Of a DNA stretch of 64,000 nt, positions 12,084 through 21,914 are shown piece by piece. The stretch is from Hordeum vulgare subsp. vulgare (lineage: Eukaryota; Streptophyta; Magnoliopsida; Poales; Poaceae). The position numbers were made by a program, and so were the translations under genes. Within the stretch, counting starts at the first letter, position 1; each line of letters starts with the position of its first letter. Location of the stretch: NCBI RefSeq assembly GCF_904849725.1, contig NC_058520.1:539886083-539950082 (forward strand), in the 5' to 3' direction. The notes under the pieces are model-generated. The model made no database searches and was not told where the DNA came from. It saw only the letters and a program-made list of their open reading frames with translations.

Positions 12084-12197
12084 ATTGGTAAGCTCCAGAC
12101 TACTTTCCATCGCTGGGAGCAATTTTCTTCAAATACCGGACAATATGTTCATCTGACAAAAGAGCTTCTCACCAGCTGTGAAAGCATTGAGTGGCAG
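12084..12197 (+). pseudogene. Captured exon of a SYP61-like syntaxin
   Basis: An uninterrupted 38-codon frame is bounded by a canonical acceptor (tttattttgcag before 12084) and donor (cag|gtataa after 12197). The translation contains KLQTTFHRWE and LTKELLTSCESIEWQ. This matches the N-terminal Habc-type part of plant SYP61 (Arabidopsis: KLQSTFHKWE ... SIEWQ), a trans-Golgi-network Qc-SNARE. Only this exon and flanking intron are present; the SNARE helix and transmembrane anchor are absent. Its orientation is opposite to the host Helitron. The fragment cannot make a functional syntaxin, and co-opted transcription is untested. Confidence 0.75.
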
Positions 12198-12513
12198 GTA
12201 TAAATACTCAGCAAAACAGCACCAATAGCCAGTTTGTTCTGCATTCGATACTAATCTATATGCCAGGATTCAATACTAAGGTTTTTCCCGTCGCGTATTC
12301 TTATCACAAAACCATCTAGCACACATGTGAGCTCCACTGTGAAAACAGATACAACAAGCAATCACTGAATCCGTCGAAGCGAACTAACCAAAAACCAAAT
12401 TACTTAGAGGTTCTATCGTTGTATAATAGCACAAGCAACTCACCAGCCTCCATGACGCTGGAGTCGACGAACTTTTCGCAAAGATAACCCCATGAGTGCT
12501 CCTTAGTCCTTAC

Positions 12514-13010
12514 CTCTGGTAGTTCCAGTGTGGCACTTTGACAAAGATAACCCCAGCAAGCATTTCTGACACCCTCTTCATGACTACCATAGTCTTCGCT
12601 TTCGGCAAACAACTAAAAACAATAATAGAAAAATAAGGCCATAAATAAAGAAGGGAAAAGTAATGTCATTGACAAAGAACACCATGTGTATATATCAATA
12701 TATGTCGCAAAGATAAGCTGATGGACTAACCTGATATTGTAAAAAGTTTGATGTCCAAAGCTCAGAAATAATAAAATCTGTACAGATTGTACACAAGCCA
12801 TGCAATAGTCCATTTGTAAGTACAAGACAATAACAAACATTTGCGGACAGTAAGAACTCTCGCAAATAGAAGAAACCTGAATTTCCAGAAATGATGCAGC
12901 AGCTAGTACACGAAACGCGTTATTATCATTGAGCTTGGGGGGTTGCCCATAAAGATATGCCAACGCAATTGCAATGGCCTCTGAATCAATATTAGAATTG
13001 TCTATATGGT
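12514..13010 (-). pseudogene. Captured BTB/POZ-protein gene fragment, two exons
   Basis: Exon A (about 13010 down to 12877) encodes NIDSEAIAIALAYLYG and AFRVLAAASFL and ends in a good donor (CAG|GTTTC). Exon B (12612-12514) encodes FAESEDYGSH and RNACWGYLCQSATLEL between an acceptor (TTTTTAG) and a donor (GAG|GTAAGG). The pattern fits the second half of a plant BTB/POZ domain and the helical region after it. An exon that should lie between them (with the CTDFI-type segment) seems to be missing, so splicing would give an internally deleted product. The reading orientation matches the Helitron. There are no stops in either exon, which suggests fairly recent capture. Confidence 0.65.
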
Positions 13011-13734
13011 TCCGAGAAGAAGCACGCAGGGGGAGGGCGGCGTCCCGAGCCGGCCATGGCGTGGGCGCGGAGCAGGCACCCCGTCACGCCGCTAAGCAGA
13101 ACCAGGCGCAGTCGAGGACGGACGACGGGGCCGATGGATCTGCGAGCGCCATGGTCGTCGCCTCACCTGCTCGCTCTCCCTCTTCCCTTCCCTTCCCTTC
13201 TGGAAACGGGAGGGGGGAGGTTGCGGGCGGAGGCTGGCCAGAGGAGACGTGTGTGAGGTGCGGCGGCGGGGTGGGGAAGGAGCTTCGCCAGATCGCATCT
13301 AGGCGAGCCGGGCCAAGTCACGGGGGAGACACTAGGGCACCTCCGCTGCGGATCCGTAGAGGAGGGGGCCAATCCCGTCACCGTAGATGAGGGAGGCGGC
13401 GTTGGAGGGGGGACCCGGTGGTGTTCCGATGTTGGAGGGGGGTTGGTGGGGTGGGGCGGGAGGGGAATGAGACCGCCACGCTGCCACGTGCCGCCACCTT
13501 CCTCGTGGGCACCGCGCGGCTTTGCCGGCCGACCCTCCGGCGGCGGTGCTGCGGGGAGTTGTGGTGGAGGTGGGAACCTGGGCGGTGGCGTGGGCGATCG
13601 TGAGCGTCGTGGGTGAGGCGTTGAGACGGTGCAACACTGGTTTTTTTAATTGAACCTTTTGGTTTTCGGAGAGTTGGAAAAAATCGGTGGGAAGACGTGG
13701 GAGAAGACTTTTAGCGATAGGAGGGGATAGTTGG
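13011..13734 (-). other. GC-rich 5' portion of the Helitron, possible captured first exon/CpG region
   Basis: Strongly GC-rich (cggcggg, gtgggg) with open frames on both strands and no domain I recognise. Because it lies immediately 5' of the BTB exons on the minus strand, it may be the captured promoter or 5' UTR/first exon of that gene. It could equally be another captured fragment. In-frame continuity with exon A could not be shown. Confidence 0.35.
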
Positions 13735-13776
13735 AGGTCGAACCATCACGACGGCAGATCCCCCTTTAATAGTAGA
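13735..13776 (-). other. Helitron 5' terminus
   Basis: On the minus strand: TCTACTATTAAAGGGGGATC then CTGCCGTCGTGATGGTTCGA. The inner ~20 bases (ggtcgaaccatcacgacgg on the plus strand) recur exactly at 62807-62826, inside the second Helitron region. This supports a shared family 5' end. Confidence 0.6.
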
Positions 13777-13799
13777 AATTTGTGTTATTTCTAGCAGGT

Positions 13800-14060
13800 G
13801 GGCTTTTGAGTGTTATTTTGTGCGAATATTTTTTTGGCGAAAAGAGCAGCTTACACAACGTGCCTCCCGGGCCTGGTCAATAAAGCCATGCCCGCTGGCA
13901 CGGTTAATCAGCACCAAGGATGTATAAAAATGAGTTTTACATCGAATTTTCACCACAAAGTCAAGTTTTTGCACCACTTCAATGTATACCACAACTTGTA
14001 GCACTAAAGTGACCATTCACACCAAATTCTAGCACGAGTGATATAATTGACTTTTCGGAA
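13800..14060 (-). repeat. Right arm of a long inverted repeat
   Basis: Diverged reverse complement of 7915-8165 (for example 'taccacaacttgtagcac' against 'gctacaagttgtggtgta'). On its outer side, 14050-14105 resembles half of a Stowaway MITE (attagtacaaaattgaatcatttattttagaacggagagta). Confidence 0.6.
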
Positions 14061-14640
14061 ATTAGTACAAAATTGAATCATTTATTTTAGAACGGAGAGT
14101 AGTTGTTTCCGGTTATTATCGGGACACACTGAAAACAAAAGCTCTCATTTTCTTAAATGTAAATAAAGCTCAATTAGTACTACAACCTTATATTTATGTA
14201 CAGGAGGTATTTTGCATGAACAACTCAAGCACTGTACGTATAGGGAAGGCAAACCTAAGGGCATCTCAATGCCGTCCACCAAAACACCCTTCCGAACAAT
14301 GCGATCCGAACGCTTTGCCATCCAATGTTGTGCATCAAATGTTCGCAGATTTATCTAGACGCTTGAATTCTAACAAACCAAGAGCAAAGTTGGAGGACGT
14401 TTGTGGGCTCCACACGTCCACCGTAGTCGTCGGACACCCCTGGTGGTCCGCATAAAATCATCTCTATCTTTTTGGTGCAACCACTAATCTACTTTTGCAT
14501 TCATGTCGGTCGAGAGCATATGTGATCGAACACTAGTGCATGTCGGTCAAACGGCATGTCATTTACATTGCGGTGGCAAAAATCTGGTGTTTTGGTCCTA
14601 TTTGAAAAGTTTAGTCGGAAATAACCCTAGTTTGAATATA
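14061..14640. other. Unassigned stretch
   Basis: An open frame at 14216-14455 matches nothing I know. 'gggcatctcaatgccgtcc' near 14259 resembles the start of some hAT/Harbinger MITEs, but no matching end was found. Confidence 0.3.
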
Positions 14641-14659
14641 TTTCAAGATCTAACTCCTT

Positions 14660-14845
14660 CTCCTACCGCTGGGATGTTCGGGGTAGGGCTGGCCTGCCTA
14701 CCGCTGAGGTGACTGGCGGTAGGCCACACATCCATGTCACGGGTGGTAAAGGACCGTTGGCCTCCGCCGTTGACGCTACCGCTGAGGACCCCGGCGGTAG
14801 GGTGTTTTACCCTATCGCCGGACACATTGGCGGTAGGGGATGAAC
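14660..14845. repeat. String of short inverted motifs (CTACCGC / GCGGTAG)
   Basis: At least seven copies of (C)TACCGC or GGCGGTAGG occur in 185 bp. They are paired as motif, short linker and inverse motif (for example CCTACCGCTGAGGTGACTGG then CGGTAGG near 14696-14723, and CTACCGCTGAGGACCCCGG then CGGTAGG near 14777-14803). Each pair can form a hairpin. It lies about 200 bp before the start codon of the PMD pseudogene and may belong to the same transposon. Confidence 0.65.
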
Positions 14846-15009
14846 TGTCTTAAACTCGGAGGGGGCGGCTCGCAGGGCCGACCCGCGGACCCAGCCCCCA
14901 TCTTCTCCCGTGTCACGCTGCAATAGAGAGGAGTGGCCTCTCGCCCCCTCTCATCCCTTCCACTCCCCCTCCAACTTCCTTCATTTCTCAATTGTTTTTG
15001 TGGATCGAG

Positions 15010-17140
15010 ATGGCTCCACGACGAGAGAAGTAAGCTCTCTCAATCCCTCCAATTAGTTTTAGTCAACAGTTTTTGGTTTGATGCATTATTTGGCACAAGA
15101 TGAAGCCTATTTCATTTACTAGTTTTTGTTTTTTATTAATCCTAGGTTTTTTAGCTTGGTTTAATATGATGTATGTGGTTAAAGATGAACCCTAGTTCAA
15201 TTTGTAGTTTGTTGATTCTATCTAGTTTCAAGATGAACCCTAGTTCATGTTCGTAGTTCTATTTTGAATGATTTATTGACATTTGATAAATGTGATTGAT
15301 TCAATATGGTTTGTTTAGTTCGATTCAATATTATTTATTTCCATTGATGTAGTAACTAGGTTTTTAGTTTGATTCAATATGATTCATTCGCCTATTCTAA
15401 TATTTTTTATGTTGCTTGAATATGGTACAATTGATGAATATGGTACAATTGATGAATATGGTATGATGCATGTTTGTTGAATATGACATGATGCATTGGT
15501 TGAATATGATTGATTATATCTTTATTATAGATTTATTTACAATATTTTCCGTGATGAACAAATATGAATGTCGATGATGCATATCGAATGTCGTTGGTGA
15601 ATGAATGTTGTTGACATTTGATGCATGAATGTTTTTGTATCAATACTTATTGTATGTAGTTAGTATTATATATTAGTGGATGATATGTTTATAAATAACT
15701 GTTGTTGTTTTAGGAGGCCCCCTTTCTCCGGAGATCTGCATTAAGTACATGATGCTTGACCCGACGTTCGACAATGGTCATATCGCTCATTTTATCAAGA
15801 TTAGAGAGGTAATAAGTGTCATTAAGGTCTTACGCCAAAATTTTGGCCTTGCGAAAGTAAGTTACTAACTATTTTCGTCTACATTTTGACAGATGCTACC
15901 GCCATTGCGTATGAAGGGTCACATAAACGTCGTTTAAATGCAATACGACCTCCGCTACGAGCCATATTTCAGGAGATACGGGCTGCTGCCTTTTATCCTG
16001 CAGTTCAAGCATGTGTCTTCGACGCTCGTTGACTTAGCTCTCACAGCCTTGGTGGACTTTTGATGGACCGAGATGCACTCTTTCCTTCTCCCATGTGGTG
16101 AGATGACGGTGAACCTTGAGGACTTCGCCATGATCATGGCCCTACCACTCCAGGGCTATGATCTCACTAGGTGAGTGGAGAGAAACAACTGGCGGGACAG
16201 GGTTATCGCCCTCGTCGGTGATTGCCCCGTCATGAAGGATAACCGATAATCCGGTGTACCACTCATGTGGATCCGGTACAACCAGTCCATATGCCCTGTA
16301 GATGCCGATCCATGGAATGTGGAGACGTGGGGGCTTACTAGTGGTATCTTCTCACGGAGATCATGTTTCCAGACTGCTCGGGGTACACTAGCCTATGGAT
16401 GTATCTGGACTTCTTGGCCGACTGGGATCCAGGGTACAATTGGGGCTGCCGGCCTCGCCAACCTATACCGCTCAGTAAGAGAAATATCTCAATATTCATT
16501 TTTGGATGTATATGTACTGCTTTAAATTGTCTCATCTGATCATAAATTGGCATTTGTAGCTGGATGACAGAGCGCAGAGGACCAATAGTAAGTCTGGCAT
16601 GTGTGGATGTGTCTCGGCCCACTCTATTTGGATGTGGGAGCGGTTGCCGGTGGGTCGTCCCGAAAGAATGAAAGCGCATCCATCGACGGAGTATGGCGAA
16701 GGTTGAGATAATACTCGATACCCGACCGTCACGTGCGCTTGGGACAGGGTTAAAGTCTTCACGGGTAAGGGCAGTTCATTGTACAAAGCCTTCACCAAGG
16801 AGCTGGACAATCTGACATCTTACGAGGTATACCAACGAGTTAGTTTGTTTATGTAGCCACTTTCACGGTTGCTTATCAATATTTTTGTAGGTGAACTGAT
16901 GGTCGTATCACCATAGAGAATGGGTTTTCAAGATGCACTAGAGACAATCTTGTATGGTGGTGTGTTGTTCCAATGATATGTGTGTACGTTGTCGAGTGGC
17001 AATTACTACAACGCATGGCCTCGCAATTTGGTGTATTCAAACAGACCCCGCCGCATGCCTTACCGATACTGGTGGTTTCGACCTTTACTGATGAATGCAT
17101 TGTTCTCTATTACCGTGTACTCATTCAGTTGGACGTTTTT
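15010..17140 (+). pseudogene. Decayed plant mobile domain (PMD) gene, MAIN/MAIL-like
   Basis: Five putative exons with GT-AG junctions can be followed: 15010-15029 (MAPRRE...), 15714-15808 (MLDPTFDNGHIAH), 15893-16474, 16560-16826 (GCVSAHSIWMWERLPVGRPE; SLYKAFTKELDNLTSYEV) and 16891 to about 17140 (VVEWQLLQRMASQFGVF). These motifs are typical of the plant mobile domain family (PF10536), whose host members MAIN and MAIL1 act with PP7-like phosphatases in silencing. In grasses most copies are carried by transposons. Exon 3 contains in-frame stops at 15935-15937 and 16061-16063, and exon 2 needs a frameshift, so the copy is dead. The zinc-knuckle/transposase parts of an autonomous element are not visible. 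Confidence 0.75.
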
Positions 17141-17534
17141 ATAATTTTTTATGTTTTATATTTATTTTGCTTATATAAGTATTCTTTCTCCTTATATGTT
17201 GAAAATGAGCCCATCAAAATTCACATAAGGCCTTAAAACCGCCAAACAGCTGGGCCGAGGGGTATGAGAGGATGGAACCCCCATATGGCTCGGGGTTTCC
17301 TATTGGCACGTAAGGCGCGCCCTATCGGCCTAGCACATACTTCCTCCGGTCTTATATCCTACTTTTGGCCGGCCCATTAGGGTATTTCTTCCCCATTAGT
17401 TTAGCGAAGGTTCTAGAACCTTCCCTGAACTGGGTTTTCTTCTTTCGTTTTTTATGTTATCTTTTGTATTTTTCAGTTTCTTATTTTTCAATTGGCCAAC
17501 ATGTTTTAAATTCATATTCATCTTTTGTAATCTT
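17141..17534. other. Unassigned stretch
   Basis: AT-rich 3' flank of the PMD pseudogene, followed by a short GC-richer part (17250-17420). No terminal repeat or gene is recognised. Confidence 0.3.
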
Positions 17535-17910
17535 GAACAGATTTTGAAATCATGAATATTTTTCAAATACATGAATCTTTTTTGAAATTATGAACATTTT
17601 TTAAATAGACTACTTTTTTAATTTCAATATTTTTGTGAATTTTATTTTCAAAGACATGAACTTTTTTGTTCACTGAAATTGAATTTTGTTCATGGGATTG
17701 AAAAATTGTTCATGAAAATTCAAAATTTGTTCCTCAAATTTATCAAATTCCCAATTTGTTCATCATTTTTCAAAAAATGTTCATTCTTTTGAATTCGTGA
17801 ACATTTTTGTAAGTCAAGACAATTTGAATTCGATGAACTATTTTTCTATCCGTGAGCATTTATCATTTCTCAAAAAAAAAATCAAATCATGAATTTTTTT
17901 TGAATTCATG
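17535..17910. repeat. Field of degenerate GTTCATGA/TCATGAAC motifs, first block
   Basis: More than ten diverged copies of words such as 'atgaacattttt', 'ttgttcatgaaaatt' and 'tcatgaattttt' at irregular spacing of about 25-40 bp, in both orientations, on an AT-rich background. There is no coding potential. The layout resembles the subterminal repeat fields of class II transposons, but no termini were identified. Confidence 0.5.
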
Positions 17911-18949
17911 ATTGCTCTTGGCTTTAACTTTTAGGGGAACGGTTAGAGATGCCCTAACTGATGTGCGCATTGCTTGCTGACTTGCTAGGTTGTCACTACT
18001 CTTATTTATTTCAAAAAAGTTGCTCACTTCTCTTATTAGTTTCAGCAAAAAATAATACTCAACAATTATTCCGAAATTCCAACCGAGTTTGATATGTGTC
18101 ATGAGATAGTTTGTTTACACTTGCTTATGTGATTTATTGAAAGAAACGTAGGTGCGCACATTTGACCCGAATTTTTTTCACAAAATAAGCTTTATTATAT
18201 TCTAAAGAAGTGTATTTATACAGAACCTAATGAAGTTTCACATACATTCAAAATTAAACCGGCTCAATTATACTAAGTCTTATTGGATAAAAGTTTATTT
18301 TAAAAGTCTTACTCGCTTATAAAAAATCATGATTTTTTGTTAGTTGGTATAAGCGATAAGCAAATAAATATCCATTAAAATATTTGTGCCCCCAGAAAAT
18401 TATTAATTAAAATTTTCATACTGAAAATGGGCCATAAAACTTCTCTTTTAGTCCATGTTCAGAATGGGCCATAAAACTTCTCCTTCTGTCCTTCTTTAGA
18501 ATGGTCCATTGGGCCGATAAGGTGCACAAATATTTGATGGACACAAGTCGGGTGGGAGAAAAAAAATGAAGTAACATCTTGGACAGCGACCCCCGGGCGG
18601 AACAACGGCGAAGCCATCCGACACGCCATTGCTTTTGATCTTTACCGTCTTTGCACCTCTACAAGGCATGCGCTCTATCCCCCTCTCCCACCTAGTATAT
18701 CACGTGTGTATGTGCCTTCAAATCAAGACCTAACAAGAAAAACATCGGGCAGTTGTTCTTGTCTGAAAATAAGGCTTGCATCGATTTATAAGACTAGACC
18801 TCCTACTCGGCGACCTCGGCGCCGGAAACCATCTAGACGCCCATCCCTCGCTCCCTTGTGTGCCCTTCTAGGTGGCACATGTGCGAGCCAGATGCCCCCT
18901 ATTTGTTCTTTTCTTTTTTCTTGTTTCTACAATACGGCTTACCGAAAAC
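17911..18949. other. Unassigned region between two repeat fields
   Basis: Contains a local tandem duplication of about 55 bp (18421-18530, 'gggccataaaacttctc' twice). An open frame at 18706-19062 has an Arg/Pro-rich middle and matches no family I know. Confidence 0.3.
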
Positions 18950-19560
18950 TTTTAAATTCCATCAAATTTGCAAATTTCAAAAACAATGTTCATGATTTCA
19001 ACAAAATTGTTCGGGAATTCATAAAATGTTCACGGTTTAAGAGAACGTTCATGATTTTATAAAAAAATGTTCATCTATTTAAAACTTCTTCATAAATTTG
19101 CAAAATTGTCATGAATCAACAACAATAATTTTGGTTTATGAGAATGTCCATGAATTCCTAAAAAATGTTTAATATTTTATGAAATATTCACAATTTAAAA
19201 CAAAATGTTTGTGTACTTAAAAAACATTAACGATTCCAAAACATGTTAGTGAACTCAAAATATGTTAACGATTTAAGGGAATGTTCAATAATTTAACAAA
19301 TGTCCACTATTTTGAAAAAAACAATCTTGAATTTAATTAGTTTATTTATTCCAATAGAGTTTCATAATTTCAAGAAAGGTTCACGATTTGAGAGAATGCT
19401 CACGAATATGTAACAAAGTTCACAAAATTTTAAAATGTCAATGATTTTGATTGTTTTCGTGAATTTAGAAATGTTCACGATTTTTAAAAAATAATTATGA
19501 ATTCAAAAAATGCTCATAATTTAAAAAGTTCACCACTTTAAATAATGTCCACCAATTCAG
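18950..19560. repeat. Field of degenerate GTTCATGA motifs, second block
   Basis: About 20 diverged copies of 'aatgttcatgattt', 'gttcacgaattt' and 'ttcataattt' at roughly 25-35 bp spacing. This is the same vocabulary as 17535-17910. The two blocks flank about 1 kb of unrelated sequence and could be the subterminal regions of one element. Confidence 0.5.
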
Positions 19561-20009
19561 AAAAAATTACAAAATTGATAAAACAAGAAAAAAATGAAAA
19601 CCCAAAAAAAGAAAAGAAAAGAAAAATAGAAACAAAAAAACGAAAGAACAACAACAACAACAATAATAATAATAAAAGGCTGGTTGGGATGAAACCCAGA
19701 AGGCCGAGTTTGGTTTTGACGAAATCGACGTGGATTGCCCGGGATCACACGAAATCACTAATTGAGGAGTACTCCTTTCAAAGATCACTCTCATCTTTGC
19801 GACAAGTGGTACACTTCATGCGTGCCACTTGTCGCAACCTGAAAGTTTGCTTTTTCGTAGATAAGTATTTTTAAAACATTTTGTCTCCTAAACCGTGCGT
19901 CCAAATCTCAAACATTTTCATTGTTAGGTTTCTCGCGTCGAGATCTTTAAAACTAGAACCTATGTTGATAGGTTTTGATGAATGTTTTTTTCAACAAAAA
20001 AAGAACAAA
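19561..20009. other. Unassigned stretch with an AAC/AAT microsatellite
   Basis: A short trinucleotide run (aacaacaacaacaataataat, 19650-19674) is followed by sequence with an inverted pair 'gcgacaagtgg/ccacttgtcgc' (19799-19835), and then 'aaaccgtgcgtccaaatctc', a common Triticeae repeat context. No gene was found. Confidence 0.4.
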
Positions 20010-20075
20010 AAAAGGCGTGTGTCATGAGATGAAAAAAAAACAGAAAATGCGTTTTTTCGCTTTTAAGCACGGTCG
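20010..20075. repeat. Minisatellite of ~100-bp unit, left part
   Basis: Partial unit (gtgtgtcatgag...cagaaaatgcgttttttcgc) that continues after the inserted Angela element at 30475. The array was split by that insertion at GGTCG. Confidence 0.5.
20071..20075. repeat. Target site duplication GGTCG (left)
   Basis: Identical 5-bp direct repeats flank the minus-strand Angela-type element: 20071-20075 and 30475-30479. Confidence 0.9.
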
Positions 20076-21914
20076 TGTTGGAGAACGTCGCATGGGAAAC
20101 AAAAATTTTCCTACGCGCACGAAGACCTATCATGGTGATGTCCATCTACGAGAGGGGATATCCGATCTACGTACCCTTGTAGATCGCACAGCAGAAGCGT
20201 TAAGAAACACGGTTGATGTAGTGGAACATCCTCACGTCCCTCGATCCGCCCCGCGAACCGTCCCACGAACAGTCCCGCGATCCGTCCCACGATCCGCTCC
20301 GATCTAGTGCCGAACGGACGGCACCTCCGCGTTCAGCACACGTACAGCTCGACGATGATCTCGGCCTTCTCGATCCAGCAAGAGAGATGGAGAGGTAGAT
20401 GAGTTCTCCGGCAGCGTGACGGCGCTCCGGAGGTTGGTGGTGATCTAATCTCAGCAGGGCTCCGCCCGAGCTCCGCAGAAACGCGATCTAGAGGAAAAAC
20501 CGTAGAGGTATGTGGTCGGGCTGCCGTGGCAAAAGTTGTCTCAAATCAGCCCTAAAACCTCCGTATATATAGGTGGGAGAGGGGGAGCCTTGTCTTGGGG
20601 TCCAAGGACCCTCAAGGGGGTCGGCCGAGCCAAGGGGGGGAGCCCTCCCCTTCCAAACCGAATCCAACTAGGTTAGGAAGGAGGAGTCCTTTCCCCTTCT
20701 CCCACCTCCTTTCTTTTTTTCCTTTCTCTTTGATTTTCTTCCTATAGCGCATAGGGCCTTCTTGGGTTGTCCCACCAGCCCACTAAGGGTTGGTGCGCCA
20801 CCCCCAAGGCCTATGGGCTTCCCCGGGGTGGGTTGCCTCCCCGGTGAACACCCGGAACCCATTCGTCATTCCCGGTACATTCCCGGTAACTCCGAAAACC
20901 TTCCGGTAATCAAATGAGGTCATCCTATATATCAATCTTCGTTTCCGGACCATTCCGGAAACCCTCGTAACGTCCGTGATCACATCCGGGACTCCGAACA
21001 ACATTCGGTAACCAACCATATAACTCAAATACGCATAAAACAACGTCGAACCTTAAGTGTGCAGACCGTGCGGGTTCGAGAACTATGTAGACATGACCCG
21101 AGTGACTCCTCGGTCAATATCCAATAGCGGGACCTGGATGCCCATATTGGATCCCACATATTCTACGAAGATCTTATCGTTTGAACCTCACTGCCAAGGA
21201 TTCGTATAATCCCGTATGTCATTCCCTTTGTCCTTCGGTATGTTACTTGCCCGAGATTCGATCGTCAGTATCCGTATACCTATTTCAATCTCGTTTACCG
21301 GCAAGTCTCTTTACTCGTTCCGTAATACAAGATCCCGCAACTTACACTAAGTCACATTGCTTGCAAGGCTTGTGTGTGATGTTGTATTACCGAGTCGGCC
21401 CCGAGATACCTCTCTGTCATACGGAGTGACAAATCCGAGTCTTGATCCATACTAACTCAACGAACACCTTCGGAGATACCTGTAGAGCATCTTTATAGTC
21501 ACCCAGTTACGTTGCGACGTTTGATACACACAAAGCATTCCTCCGGTGTCGGTGAGTTATATGATCTCATGGTCATAGGAACAAATACTTGACACGCAGA
21601 AAACAGTAGCAACAAAATGACACGATCAACATGCTACGTCTATTAGTTTGGGTCTAGTCCATCACATGATTCTCCTAATGATGTGATCCCGTTATCAAGT
21701 GACAACACTTGCCTATGGTCAGGAAACCTTGACCATCTTTGATCAACGAGCTAGTCAACTAGAGGCTTACTAGGGACAGTGTTTTGTCTATGTATCCACA
21801 CATGCATTGTGTTTCCAATCAATACAATTATAGCATGGATAGTAAACGATTATCATGAACAAAGAAATATAATAATAACTAATTTATTATTGCCTCTAGG
21901 GCATATTTCCAACA
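20076..21914 (-). repeat. 3' LTR of the minus-strand Angela element
   Basis: Complete LTR of 1839 bp. On the minus strand a TATA box (CCTATATATACGGAGG) lies at 20563-20578. The typical BARE/Angela words (for example the reverse complement of 'ggtatctcggggcccactcgg') are present. The outer end at 20076 abuts the GGTCG duplication. Confidence 0.9.

Larger units (their letters stand above)
9556..13776 (-). mobile_element. Helitron with captured host gene fragments
   Basis: Read on the minus strand, the element starts near 13776 with TCTACTATTAAAGGGGGATC and ends at 9556 with a hairpin (stem CCGTG/CACGG at 9568-9583), a short spacer and CTAG, followed by T. These are the hallmarks of plant Helitrons: 5' TC, a 3' hairpin about 10 nt before CTRR, and an A-T target. 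The base expected to be A just before the 5' TC reads T, so that boundary may have mutated. Inside are exon-intron pieces of at least two unrelated genes (12084-12197 and 12514-13010) and no Rep/helicase, so it is non-autonomous. Confidence 0.65.

Noticed and set aside
13056..13637. GC-rich frames as an independent Arg/Pro-rich protein gene
   Set aside because: Open frames on both strands follow from composition. The region lies at the 5' end of a Helitron and no domain is recognisable.
17535..19560. A CRISPR-like regular array
   Set aside because: The repeats are highly degenerate, irregularly spaced, in both orientations and AT-rich, and the genome is clearly a plant.
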